In this document: positions 47,618-58,240 of the stretch, piece by piece
How the letters are laid out: the number at the start of each line of letters is the position of its first letter
Numbering within the stretch: the first letter of the stretch is position 1
NCBI GenBank assembly: GCA_945859605.1
Contig: OX243820.1
Coordinates: 37,335,606 to 37,399,605 of the forward strand
Length of the DNA: 64,000 bases
Direction of reading: 5' to 3'
Source: Lumbricus rubellus
Lineage: Eukaryota; Annelida; Clitellata; Crassiclitellata; Lumbricidae
The notes under the pieces: generated by a model
What the model was told of the DNA's origin: nothing
The model's input: the letters and a program-made list of their open reading frames with translations, nothing else
The model's database searches: none
Program-made: the position numbers and the translations under genes

Positions 47618-49341
47618 ACGGCGTGCAGGTTCCGCGCACGACGACACAGGATGTTGTGAGTGAATGACGTTAAAAGATTCCCATTTTTGGCTAAAGGCCT
47701 TTTCTTTTATCGCCAAAAAGAGGGGGGGAATACTTTTTATTCTTTAACGAGGCAAAAATTTTATTGCAAAAGTATCATTATTTTAAATTGTGAAAAGAAC
47801 CCTTTTCTTTTTATGAATCTTCTTTTTGGTAAACAGGAACCATTTCGTTTTTATTGGAAAAGGAAACATTTTCCTTGCGAAAAGCACCATTTTTATGAGC
47901 AGTTCTATTGTAGAAATGCAGTATTGTTATTATTTTTATCTGTCCCCAGATGGACTGTTATAGGCCTAATGCTTCGTGTAAATCGGTTGATTAATCGTGT
48001 GGTTATTCGTGGTTAGCTGCATGAGATCTGTTGTTAATCGTTTAATTAATCGCACAATTAATTGCGATTATTTGCATGCAGGCTTCGCTAAGTTCACATT
48101 TTGATCGTTTTTGATATTGGTGCCAGAGCAGGAATTAATGTGTTTAGAGGACAGTCTCTCGTAGGTGGCTCTGTGCAAATTGATGGTTTAGGGTTGTAGG
48201 TTAAAATTGTGCTTTAAATTCTTGTGTGGCTAGTGTGTTTTGCTCTGCTTATACAAGCCGTGCCTGGCCTCTGTTTTTCTTTACTAGTCTCAGCCTTGTT
48301 TGGCTGCTATTATTTCATTTCTTTGATTCTGTATAACTCGCAATCATGGACATCGCTGCTAAAAAAAAAAAAAAAAAAAAAGGGGTTATGCGCACCTCGC
48401 ATTTCGTACCCGAAACAGAAAAAAAAGAGAGCAATAAAAAAAGGGGGTTGTGCGCAAACGGCACATCGCACCCAAAACAAACAAAAAGAGTACGGGGGTT
48501 GTGCACGACGCACTTCGTACCCGAAGAGGAAAACAAATATTGTGGATTGTGGACCACTATGTGGCACAATTTCATCGTTAATCGGGGACTTAATTGTCCG
48601 GGTTTGCGAAACCCAATCGGGTATTTTCTGTTTTGTTTTGATAAATCGTCTGTGATCTTGTTTAGTCGGAATTATTTTTGTCACTGAATGTATAGTACAC
48701 GTCGTGGCGTTTGCTTGTAACTGTTGCCGTATGGACCTAAGTAAGGCCTGTTACATATTATACTGTTATGGGACTTAATTGTCCGGATTTGTGAAACCGA
48801 TAGGATATTTTTGTTTTGTTTTGATGACGCAGTCTGAGTTTTATGTCGCTTGTCTGCATTATTTTTGTAACTGGACCATATTATACGTGCTGTGATGCTG
48901 TAACACCAACGTTATTTAAATTTGTTCACAGTAGCCTGTTAATTGTGACTGGCAAATATTACACGCTACCGTTTAATATTAATGTGCACGTTGGATCACG
49001 TGGTTCTGTAACGTTGTTTGACGGCCGACCTGATGTGTGCACGCGTTGTTTAATGAACATTGTCTGTTATACCGTCGTAATATTTTCACTAATGTAATAG
49101 ACGGCTATAGCGACTGTCACTACGTCCAATTATGTGCGCTATATTAAGGTTTCGCTTGCTAAGGCTTATCGGCTCATTATGTGATTGCTTACGTGGTCCT
49201 ATGTTGTGCAATCAAGCCTAAAAATTTTTTCCCCCTCTCTAACGGGCCAATATTGTCCGTTTATTTATTTTTATTTCGCGTGGCTTTCCTCCCTCAGTGC
49301 GGGGCACCTACTTGCTCCGAGGGGTCCTCGGAAATTTGGTC
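47618..49341 (+). other. Non-coding internal region between pol and the 3' LTR
   Basis: 1.7 kb without an env-like frame. Contains poly-A (48361-48380), three motif repeats (about 48382-48530, GGGTTRTGCGCAC...TTCGTACCCGAA type) and an imperfect direct duplication of about 130 bp (48586-48720 and 48769-48900, each beginning GACTTAATTGTCCGG). Function unknown. Confidence 0.6.
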
Positions 49342-49350
49342 AGGGGGGGG
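49342..49350 (+). promoter_or_regulatory. Polypurine tract
   Basis: AGGGGGGGG directly abuts the 3' LTR, as expected for plus-strand priming. Confidence 0.8.
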
Positions 49351-50722
49351 TGTTGAAGTTTTGGCACGCTGCCGCGTTGCAGCTGCTGCTGCTGCTGCTG
49401 CTGCTGCAGCAGCAGTTTATTACTACGCTGCCGCTGCTGCTTGCTATGCTGCTGCCGCTACTGTTATTGCTTGCGTTGCAGCTGTCGCTGCTGCGCCGCA
49501 GCTGCGGCTGTTGCAGCTGGCGCTGCTGTCCGCTAGCTTGGGCTGTTGATCTTAGCCTACAGATCTTGGCCTACGGATCTTGGCCTACGGATCTTGGCCT
49601 ACAGATCTTGGCCTACGGATCTTGGCCTACAGATCTTGGCCTACGGATCTTGGCCTACGGATCTTGGCCTACAGATCTTGGCCTGCGGATCTTAGCCTAC
49701 GCTGTTGATTATATAAGAGAGGTTTTGCCGTGCTTCGGGGCAGACGAATGGCCTGGTGAAGAACGCCGTAAAACGCGTAGTAGCTGGCTGATGATCTGGC
49801 TTGATGAGCGGTGAAACGCTTGTTGAGTGATACTATTGTAGAGGGATCCTGAATCTGTGCCTCGAGCTTGAACATCGGCCTCTTCAGGTGTTCCTCTACG
49901 TGACAGGGGTTGCGGTTTCCGACTACCGCAACCTAGCTGACGGACGAAGCTGATACGACGTACCGTCTGCTCTACGACGACGGTTCGATTCCTGGCGCTG
50001 CAGAAGCTGATACGACGTACCGTCTGCTCTACGACGACGGTTCGATTCCTGGCGCTGCAGAAGCTGATACGACGTACCGTCTGCTCTACGACGACGGTTC
50101 GATTCCTGGCGCTGCAGAAGCTGATACGACGTACTGTCTGCTCTACGACGACGGTTCGATTCCTGACCACCGCGAATCTGCTGTGATCACTTCCGACGAC
50201 GAAACTCACTTGCTACTGAGTCCGTTGTACTGGCGCTACAGAAGTCACTGGAACCTGACGACGCCGGTTCGAATCCTGACCCACGCGGGTCTGCTCTGAC
50301 CATTCACGCAGGCGTTATTGCCTGCCGTGCTCGACGACGCCGATTCGATTCCTGAACGCTTCGCACGGACTCTGGCGCTACATAAACTGCTGCATCGACG
50401 CACGAATTCTGGCGCTACATAAACTGCTGCATCGACGCACGAACTCTGATTCCAGCGTTGTAGAAACTGACACAAACAGTTCGTTCTTGAAGTGCTATAG
50501 CGATTGCTGTGAACTGACATTCTGAACAGTGGCGCTACACAAATCGCCTATTGACTCTGCTGTGAAGATCATTGTGGTTTCTTCAATAAACGTGTTTAAG
50601 CCTAGCCGGCTAGTCCTTGGTCTACAGCTAAGGCCTTACTGCGCGGACTGACTAAGGGTACCTTGACGACTGGGGTTGGTACTCGGCTCCTGGTGTTATT
50701 GCCCAACCCCTGGTCCGCTACA
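49351..50722 (+). repeat. 3' LTR (1372 bp)
   Basis: Same length as the 5' LTR at a constant offset of 8086 bp; no differences seen in the segments compared. TATA at 49710-49716, AATAAA at 50585-50590. Confidence 0.95.
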
Positions 50723-50726
50723 ATAC

Positions 50727-51103
50727 ACAGTCTTAAATAGCATAGACCTATTGTAATTTTAAAGATATTTACATAATGACGATTGCATGGTGTGTCCCCA
50801 AATTTTCTTGTGAGTTTAGGTGTGTCGCACACAGAAAAAGATTGAGAACCTCTATCATATGCTAACCAGTTGAAAAATGATAAATATTAGCTAGTGGCTA
50901 CGAAATTCACGGTCGAAATGCAGCAATTAACAACAGAATTTGCAGTTATAGAAATAGAGGCAATAATATAGCCGCTATCCCGAAGACTGAGTGCCTGTAT
51001 ACAAAACAATATGATTACCAATGACTTGGCTGAAATAGAGTGCTGCGACCTGCCAGTCGCATCCATGATGGCATGACGCAATGCGCTCGGGAGGTAAGTC
51101 TTC
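50727..51103. other. Right flank of the retrotransposon
   Basis: No gene or element recognised. Confidence 0.35.
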
Positions 51104-51270
51104 TTCTTTAGGTTCTCTGCCAAGCGGCAGGTCCAAACGTCCAATGTCTCCACGTTTCACGCTGTAGTGCCATGTCCTTCAGTTCTCTGTATCCGTCTTC
51201 CATCATACCGTCCAACAGTTTTTGTCTAGGTCTTCCTCTGCACCTCTTTCCCTCCAATCTTCCTTCAAAT
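51104..51270 (-). pseudogene. Non-LTR retrotransposon C-terminal fragment
   Basis: The minus strand reads GKRCRGRPRQKLLDGMMEDG and then LKDMALQRETWRHW and a stop: the GRPRxxWLD...A..RxxWR ending common to many LINE reverse transcriptases. 5'-truncated; about 50 codons left. Confidence 0.65.
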
Positions 51271-51531
51271 AAAAAAGAAAAAGACCTGTATCAATGGATC
51301 AGTAAGTAAGTAATCAACGTATCAATGGACCAGTAAGTAATTAATCAACGATAACTAAACTAAGTAAAACTATCAGGTTTATGAAATTATAAATTAGTAA
51401 AAATATGCAGTAAATACGAATAAATAGGTTTGAAAGCGAACAAAACTGTGCTTCATAAACTTACTAGGGACCGATGAAGTGTATTTTAGCATCGCTAAAG
51501 TAAATATTTACCCCGATGAACTTAGAAGTTT

Positions 51532-51706
51532 GGTAAACGTGTATTTTAGCTTCGTAAATTATTCGCTCGTTGCAGCAGAGTAAAATTACTATGCTGCAAA
51601 GAGCGAATAATTTATTTAAAAAAATTTAATCTGATATCCAATTTCTAGTCTGGCAAGAAACCCATGCAATGGCAAATAATTTACGACGCTAAAATACACG
51701 CTTACC
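51532..51706. mobile_element. MITE, 175 bp, 8-bp duplication
   Basis: Inverted arms of 32 bp (51532-51563, 51675-51706; GGTAAACGTGTATTTTAGCT...) with two mismatches. The 8-bp duplication AGAAGTTT is perfect at 51524-51531 and 51707-51714. A second inner hairpin (about 51554-51579 with 51588-51613) is nested in the left half. A related GTGTATTTTAGC word lies outside at 51479. Confidence 0.85.
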
Positions 51707-51714
51707 AGAAGTTT

Positions 51715-52398
51715 CCGTCTGCAGGATTTAGAAGATTTAATCATCACCCTTTGAATGTTTTTATATATCTGTACTTCACCAAATTGTTCTATTTACTTAC
51801 TTAGCACACATGATATTATTCTTTTTAATTACTTACTCACTGAGCGCACTGCATCATGGGATGACGTTTTTATAAGGTCGCAGCGCTCTATTTTAGCGAT
51901 TTCTTGGGCGGACATACCGTTTACATGAACAGGCACTCAGTTTTCGGGATTACCCATCATCAGCTTGAATAGCCAAGTAGTCGCCGTCGGGGCCTCCGGT
52001 GGAAGGAAACTCGTGCACGAACTCTTCTATTCATTTTCGTTCCTGTGCTCTCAGAAATCCCCACAGGAGACGCATACATAAGTCTAGTCATCGTGGTAGC
52101 ATGCGTAACGTTAATAGGACTCGTGCTGGCATGCCTCTCCAAGTCGGCTGATCAACCACTAAACTGCCGCCGTCTCACATAAACACATCACGAGGCTCAC
52201 CGTGATTTGAAAATGCAACAGTTCTTACCTCTCGGGATTCTTCGGAAATCTTACAAAAGCTCAATTTCTTTTTTAAACATTATAATAAGTATATAAATAT
52301 CGATGTGAACGACAGAACACCCCTTGCGGTTAGACGCCATTTTTGTCTGTTTCGCTACATCGTCGGTAGGTGGATTCATTACAGAATTTTGCATGGGA
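51715..52398. other. AT-rich sequence, nothing recognised
   Basis: No domain or element ends found. Confidence 0.3.
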
Positions 52399-52450
52399 AG
52401 TGGGAGGAGCTTCGTATATGTCTGTAATATAATATATGTGATATCACCAT
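52399..52450. repeat. Inverted partner of 39362-39413
   Basis: Reverse complement of that segment, including AAGTGGGAGGAGCTTCGTAT and the TATA-rich remainder. Confidence 0.6.
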
Positions 52451-52521
52451 GATATCACGCCACTTGCGTGATATGTATTAATATATATTACTGGATAGAT
52501 AAGTCTTCGGCTGCTGATCCA

Positions 52522-52552
52522 TGGCTGACGGCGAATCAGACGCCACTTCCGG
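52522..52552 (+). CDS. Possible first coding exon, weak
   Basis: CCATGG context, peptide MADGESDATS, then TTCCG/GTGAGG, a good donor. No second exon identified and the family is unknown. It may be chance. Confidence 0.2.
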
Positions 52553-53670
52553 TGAGGGCAGCCTGTGCTTGTATTATGTAAAACCATGTTAAATTTGTCA
52601 ACTGTAAAGGCCATTTTCAAGAAATTGAATTTGAATAAACGAATATTATTATGAGCTAATAATTATTAATAACCATGAATCTTAGCTACTAACAGAACAG
52701 ACAGAATGCAATACAACGGGGCTAATAGCAGCCTACAAAGCACGTCTATGAGGGGAGGGGTGACGCTTTGGATAACAGGGACGATGGCGCATTGAAGAGC
52801 AGCGGCCTCTTGTTTGATTCCCGAAGCTCCAAAGGATAGGCCTAGGCCTAGACCTAGACGTGCTCCGAAGGCTGCTATTAGCACCATATTCCAGTGCAGG
52901 CCGCCTGTTATGTTACTGAAGTTGTAAAGATTTGTGATCTGTGTACAGTTGAAGTGCTCTTGTAAATTGTTTCAATTGTATTTAAATGTACACTAGCATT
53001 GCAGAATGCATTAATTGACATTGAAAGCAGCGGACCTGAGTTCGATTCCCGAAGTCCCCGTAGCTGTGATAGGCGTGCTTTGCAGACGTGGTTTGTGTTC
53101 TTATGAGTTGTTTAAATTGCATAACGGTAGTAGGCGCTACACTGTTATCAGTCGCGGTGTGTCAAATCGATGGGTCAATAAAGGAAATTATTATTATCCT
53201 ATGCTGGAGCTTCCTGGATCGAACTCAGCTCCGCTTAATTAACTCATGCATCCCAGCGTGTTAGCCTATTCAATGCGCTCCAATGGCAACTTTTGTAATT
53301 AATTAGGCCTACTTGCTTTCGTTTGGCCGCATCTTGCGACTGCAATAACAGACATTGACGTTTTATCATCCAGGGCTCTAGATCTATTAATAAAACCTTA
53401 AAATAAAGAATTTAATAAGATGCAATTATCATACTAAAAAGAGGTGTGCACTTAGAATTATTTTAATCAGCTTTCACAGTTCTCACGGCTGGATGCCGCT
53501 GAAAAGAAAGTATAAACTCACTATATTCGTTTAATGGTAACAAAAAACTGATAGACACACCGCTATCACACCTTTTGGAAAGCGGGATGAATGTTCATTG
53601 GGTCCACTCTTCTGGCCATTTTCCGGTCTCCCATGTGCACACTTCCGTGCAGATATCGTGTAATTTGGTC
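52553..53670. other. Intergenic sequence
   Basis: Contains a retroelement-type tail TTGAATTTGAATAAACGAAT (52625-52650) like that at 21646-21670, and several TAGGCCTA words near 52838-52860. No gene. Confidence 0.35.
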
Positions 53671-54565
53671 ACTGTCACCCAGTGTTTAATCTAGACGTCT
53701 CTGGGGGGGAAAGTTCCCCCCAGGATTGACATTTCTCCCCCAGAAAATTTGACAAAATGATATTGGTTTTTAGTTAATACTTTCATCATTGTTTTACATG
53801 AAGTGTTATAATATACCGTGATATTATTTACTATTATATGATTTTAATGACATTATTTACTATTATTATATATGATACTATCATGTTGCAATGAGTATAA
53901 CTTACTGTATTATATTTGTATAAACACTATTTTTGCACAACTAAAAACATATGACATTCCCTTCAGAAAATTTGACAATGATAATAGTTTTAGTTGCTGT
54001 TTACATCATCGTATTACGTGAACTGTTATAATATTGTAATAGCCTACTATTAATTATTATATGGTTAATGCATGATTATAATGTTATTATTTACCATTAT
54101 AATATATGACACAATCCTGCTAAAATGAGAATAACTTACTGCTAATATTTGTACAAATACTACTTTTGTACAACTGAATGGCTTCTCACCACTGTGGTAT
54201 CCTTCAAATTTTAAACTGTAGAATTTCAAAATATTTGGTCCTATTATTTGAACACATAATTATAGCAAATCCTGAAAACAGCATCATTACTACACATAGT
54301 TTCCTGAATTTGGTACCGGTAGTTTATTAGTTCTTGGTTGGTTAAACTTGGTTTGTGTACCAATAAATATGATTTCAGAAAGTATGTCCTGGTCATCAAT
54401 TCAGGACCATCTTGGGAAACAGGGTTAGACTGATATAGTGCTGAAAAGTCAGCTTATAATAAATTATAGGCTACTGTTATATTCATGTCTGCATTTATTC
54501 ATTAGAATAACTCAGCAACAGGAGAATTGAGCTGCTGAACTCGATACATAAAGATATTTTTATTG

Positions 54566-54570
<5 letters not shown>

Positions 54571-54626
<56 letters not shown>
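54571..54626. repeat. AT microsatellite
   Basis: Pure TATATA run of about 28 units. Confidence 0.98.
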
Positions 54627-54629
<3 letters not shown>

Positions 54630-54689
54630 CCTAAAACACAGTTTTATCAGTACTGAATTGTCTAATGGAGTTATTTTGCTAAACTGGCA

Positions 54690-55030
54690 CCTTAAAAGAG
54701 TACCATTACAGTGTGGAAATAACCCCCCAAAATATTTGTTAGGTGTTGCTTATATCTATTGAAGTCCACTCTTATAAGCACTGAAAAGTACCGGTATTTT
54801 GTTAAGATGGCATCTTAAAGTGCTGCCATTGCAATGTGGAAATTCAAAAAGTTTCTGATGAGGCTCTGAAAAAGTACAGGTATTTTGTTAAAATGGTACC
54901 TTAAAATGCTACCATTGCAATGTGGAAATTCAAAAAATTTCCGATGAGGCTCTGAAAAAGTACAGGTATTTTGTTAAAATGGTACCTTAAAATGCTACCA
55001 TTGCAATGTGGAAATTCAAAAAGTTTCTTA
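54690..55030. repeat. 86-bp tandem repeat, 3-4 copies
   Basis: AATGCTACCATTGCAATGTG recurs at about 54819, 54905 and 54991 with a diverged copy near 54700. The last two full units are nearly identical. Confidence 0.9.
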
Positions 55031-55379
55031 TGGGGAAGGGCACATCCCCCTCCCCATACCCCTCCCCCTACCCCCTCCCCTACCAGTCTCGGAGCTACGC
55101 GCCTCACGAGCGTCCGAAGGACGCTCGATTGTTCCCCCCCCCAGAAACCTGAATTTCCCCCCCCCCCAGCGGACGGGGACTAGATTAAACACTGACTGTC
55201 ACCTCTCCTCCAAACCTTGATCCCGTATATATAAAGCTTTCTTATTAATAAATAAGAAAGCTTATTTCTTATTAATAAATATGTCCTGGGCATGACGTTA
55301 AACTGCATCCATCCTCCGCCATAGGGAACCAACAACGTCTCTGTGCCGGTCCTAAGCCCGGACAAAGGAGGAAGGTTTG

Positions 55380-55790
55380 CCAGATGGGTGGAGATACACT
55401 GGCAGAAAAAGACCAAGACCATAGAAATCCGCAAAAACCACGACACAAGTGCCATAGCGACCCAGATGCTTCAAGGTGTCATGATGTGAAGCAGACATGC
55501 ACAGGTCAGTCACGACAGACCGGTGGAGAGAGTCGAAGGAGAGAGCGTTGGACACATACGGGCATTGTCCCAGGTTGTCCTTCGTACCTCTCTCCCAATA
55601 TTCTCTTCAATCGGACAAGGGGGTCTATAGGTGCTCCAAGATGTTTTAAGGTATGGAGCGGACCTGCTGACCGGACCGGTTGAAGCTGGGAAGCATGATG
55701 CGAGACATACTCAGACAGAGAGTGGCGTCGGACACCTACGGGTTGTTAACCCACGGACAACGATGATGATGATGATATTAATAAATCCAT
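55380..55790 (+). pseudogene. Possible non-LTR retrotransposon 3' end
   Basis: The final part reads SDREWRRTP and then PTDNDDDD before an ATG-triplet run (55762-55776), like the RDxWR...PTDxDDD endings of several LINE families. The upstream 300 bp are unassigned and in mixed frames. Confidence 0.4.
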
Positions 55791-56045
55791 TTATGGTTTA
55801 GCGTTGCGGCTGCAATGACAGTTGACCTTCCGTTTAATATTGTTTTCTGTACTTTATCGCCCTGACAATAAAAGTTTTAGCTAAGGCTTAAACTTATAGC
55901 AGAAATAAGAATCACTTAAAAGGTGTTCAAAGTGTTGACACTTTTAACAGTTCAATGTTCAACGATAGCATTATCTTGCGGCTGCAAAGGCTCGCTGATG
56001 TCGACCTGACCTGTTCAACGTGTTTGAATTGTATCGTTAAATTGG
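55791..56045. other. Short intergenic stretch
   Basis: Nothing recognised. Confidence 0.3.
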
Positions 56046-56480
56046 ACGAGGACGAGGACGACGACGACGACGACGACGAGGAGGAGGATGAGGAGGACAA
56101 GGGCGAGGAGGAGGAGAGGGAGGAGAAGGAAGAGGAAAAGGAAGAGGAAGAGGAAGAAGAGGAAGAAGAAGAAGAAGAAGAGGAGGAGGAGGACGAGGAG
56201 GACAAGGGCGAGGAGGATGAGAGGAGGAGGACGAGGAGGAGGACGAGGGCGAGGAGGAGGAGAGGGAGGAGGAGAGGGACGATGAGGAGGAGGAGAATGA
56301 GAAGGAGAAGAAGAAGCAGGGCAATGACAAAGACAAGTCAAGGACTATAGGTCAAGGACGAAGAAGGACAACGAGAAGCCGGAGGTAGGGAAAGGAGGGA
56401 AAGGTGAAGTGAAGAGGATAACTTCTGGGCGTAGGAAGATGAGGAACAGGAGGAGGAAGAAAAAGAAGAAGAAGACTAAG
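56046..56480. repeat. GAG/GAC-rich purine tract
   Basis: Asymmetric purine-rich triplets (GACGAC, GAGGAG, GAAGAA). The Glu/Asp-, Arg- and Ser/Leu/Pro-rich frames in all readings are by-products. Confidence 0.95.
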
Positions 56481-56714
56481 ACGAATAAGCTATCCCTTGG
56501 ATGGCCATGTGTGTGGTGAAGTACTTGCCGCTTTAAGATCATAATATATTATTATTTTGAACATAAGGATCATTGACTATAAGCTTATATATTTTAAAAT
56601 TGCTGAAATAACAGACTTCAACATACTATGAGGGGGGCTGGAGATCATCCCTCTCCCTCACCGTCTCATCTACCCACCGACCTGGTGCTGATGATCAGTC
56701 AGCGCATTCATTCT

Positions 56715-56911
56715 GGTGGCGTAGTGGTGGCGTCGTTGCCTTAGAGCCGGAAGGTTCGAGGTTCGAATCCACCTCGCCGCGTAAGGACCTTGGGCAAGTC
56801 CTTCACTCACAATTGCTCAGCGCTTCGGCGTGAAACTCCGATGCAGTGTCCGCTCTGCATCCGGGAGCGCCTCTGAGTAGATAGAGATTGAAGGGGCGCT
56901 ATAACAAGTGC
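56715..56911 (+). mobile_element. tRNA-derived SINE, complete-looking copy
   Basis: tRNA-like head with A-box TGGCGTAGTGG (56716-56726) and B-box GGTTCGAATCC (56760-56770). Then an unrelated body (CTTGGGCAAGTCCTTCAC) and the 3' tail GAAGGGGCGCTATAACAAGT. About 197 bp. The tail resembles the CR1/L2-like LINE tails in this window, so those LINEs may mobilise it. Confidence 0.85.
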
Positions 56912-56984
56912 ACATACAAACATTAACCATTATAATTGCTGAGATGACTCAGTACAAACACGAAACAATATAATTATTCACCAG

Positions 56985-57321
56985 CTACCAAATAATACAA
57001 ATAATACGTGCCATGATCACTGATCATACACCAGGCCACCCCGTTGAAGTTCACGAATCTTGGCAGCATCTCCCATATTCTGTACACGTCCTCTGTAATA
57101 ATCATTGGCCTATGCTTGACGGCGTTACAAGTGGACGTCCAGTCATAATGAATGACCTCAACTGACCAGTGCATACATGGACGGACCGCTGATCCTTCGA
57201 CTGCTGCACCGATCGAACCTCGGAGCAAACACGGAGATTTCCGATTATTATTGGTGGACATAAAAATCGTCGATTGTTGTCCGAGATTATGGGCTTCGGC
57301 GCCAATATAAAATATGTACAA
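56985..57321 (-). CDS. Unidentified coding-like frame
   Basis: A 115-codon minus-strand frame of ordinary amino-acid composition (for example IITEDVYRIWEMLPRFVNF, GVAWCMISDHG) without repeats. No splice-site pairs or neighbouring exons were confirmed. It may be an exon, a transposon fragment or chance. Confidence 0.25.
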
Positions 57322-57347
57322 ATGTCATGCGTGAATTGAGCGTTTGC

Positions 57348-57370
57348 GTGTGTGTGTGTGTGTGTGTGTT
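57348..57370. repeat. GT microsatellite
   Basis: About 11 GT units. Confidence 0.9.
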
Positions 57371-57665
57371 CTCTTGCGCGTGTGCGTGCACGTCAAGCAG
57401 ATAATACCACATCTAAAATATTATGTAATGCAATTATTTATAATGTATAATGTATATATAATTTTATATATAATATATAATTGATGTATAAGTTTATGTG
57501 TATGCTCACACATAAAAACATAGCCATATCCATTATCCATGTATAATATTTGTTTGCGTGTTTGCGAGGGAGACAGAAAGAGACAGACAAAAAACAACAG
57601 AAAAACAAACAGATACGCAAACAGATACACCGACAGATCGACATACAGACATAGAATAAATAAAT

Positions 57666-57781
<116 letters not shown>

Positions 57782-57797
57782 TAAACAAACAAGACAG

Positions 57798-57840
<43 letters not shown>

Positions 57841-58007
57841 TAAAATTGCATATATAAAAATATAATATTCTGATATCGTTTGGTGAGATGCAGCATTCGC
57901 CGTTCTTGTTAGCGCTCTTTTACGGAAGCTGCATCTCGCCGGTCGTTACTGGCCACCGCCGCAGGGAGGCGCCATTAGCACTCGAAGCAGCGTCGTGAGG
58001 ATAAGAG

Positions 58008-58100
58008 GACGACGACGACGAGGAGGAGGAGGAGGAAGCGAGAGGACGGAGGAAGGAGGAGGAGGTGAGTAGAAGGAGGGAGGAGGAGGAGAGGTGGCGG
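58008..58100. repeat. GAC/GAG-rich tract in a candidate 5' UTR
   Basis: GACGACGACG then GAGGAGGAGG runs inside a locally CpG-rich stretch (about 57900-58190). Confidence 0.8.
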
Positions 58101-58189
58101 GGAGGAGGAGATTGCCGCTTTGCCGCCGGCGGGAAAGACGGAGACAGAAGTCTGGTGGCCTGGTCATCGTCGTCTTCAGTGTTGAAGCC

Positions 58190-58240
58190 ATGGACGCCAG
58201 GGAACCAGACGATTTCCCATCGTCATCTGAACCCTCCAAG
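58190..58240 (+). CDS. Probable first coding exon of an unidentified gene
   Basis: GAAGCCATGG is a strong initiation context. 17 codons encode MDAREPDDFPSSSEPSK and end at AAG/GTAGGT, a strong donor, phase 0. The preceding 280 bp are CpG- and GC-rich compared with the surroundings, consistent with a promoter or 5' UTR. Downstream exons would lie on the plus strand; none is convincing before the window ends. Protein family unknown. Confidence 0.5.

Larger units (their letters stand above)
41265..50722 (+). mobile_element. Full-length Ty3/gypsy-type LTR retrotransposon, 9458 bp
   Basis: Two 1372-bp LTRs starting TGTTGAAG and ending GCTACA flank a PBS, one long gag-pol frame and a purine-rich tract. 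The target duplication ATAC is present at 41261-41264 and 50723-50726. Pol order PR-RT-RNaseH-IN and YLDD place it in Ty3/gypsy. I found no LTR differences in the segments I compared and no stop in gag-pol, so it is probably recent and potentially active. No env-like gene. Confidence 0.95.
53680..55194. mobile_element. 1.5-kb TIR element, 9-bp direct repeat flanks
   Basis: Ends CAGTGTTTAATCTAG and CTAGATTAAACACTG are perfect inverted repeats, followed inward by G- and C-runs. The direct repeat ACTGTCACC flanks them (53671-53679, 55195-55203). It could equally be an 8-bp duplication plus one end base, so hAT or Mutator-like cannot be decided. The interior is AT-rich with an AT microsatellite and an 86-bp tandem repeat. 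No transposase. Confidence 0.82.

Noticed and set aside
42810..47716. Many frames overlapping gag-pol on both strands
   Set aside because: Shadows of the gag-pol reading frame.
47618..49350. env gene between pol and the 3' LTR
   Set aside because: No long frame, signal peptide or membrane anchor found; only short frames across poly-A and repeats.
55927..56350. Acidic Glu/Asp-rich protein (131 codons)
   Set aside because: Purine triplet repeat; every frame is low complexity.
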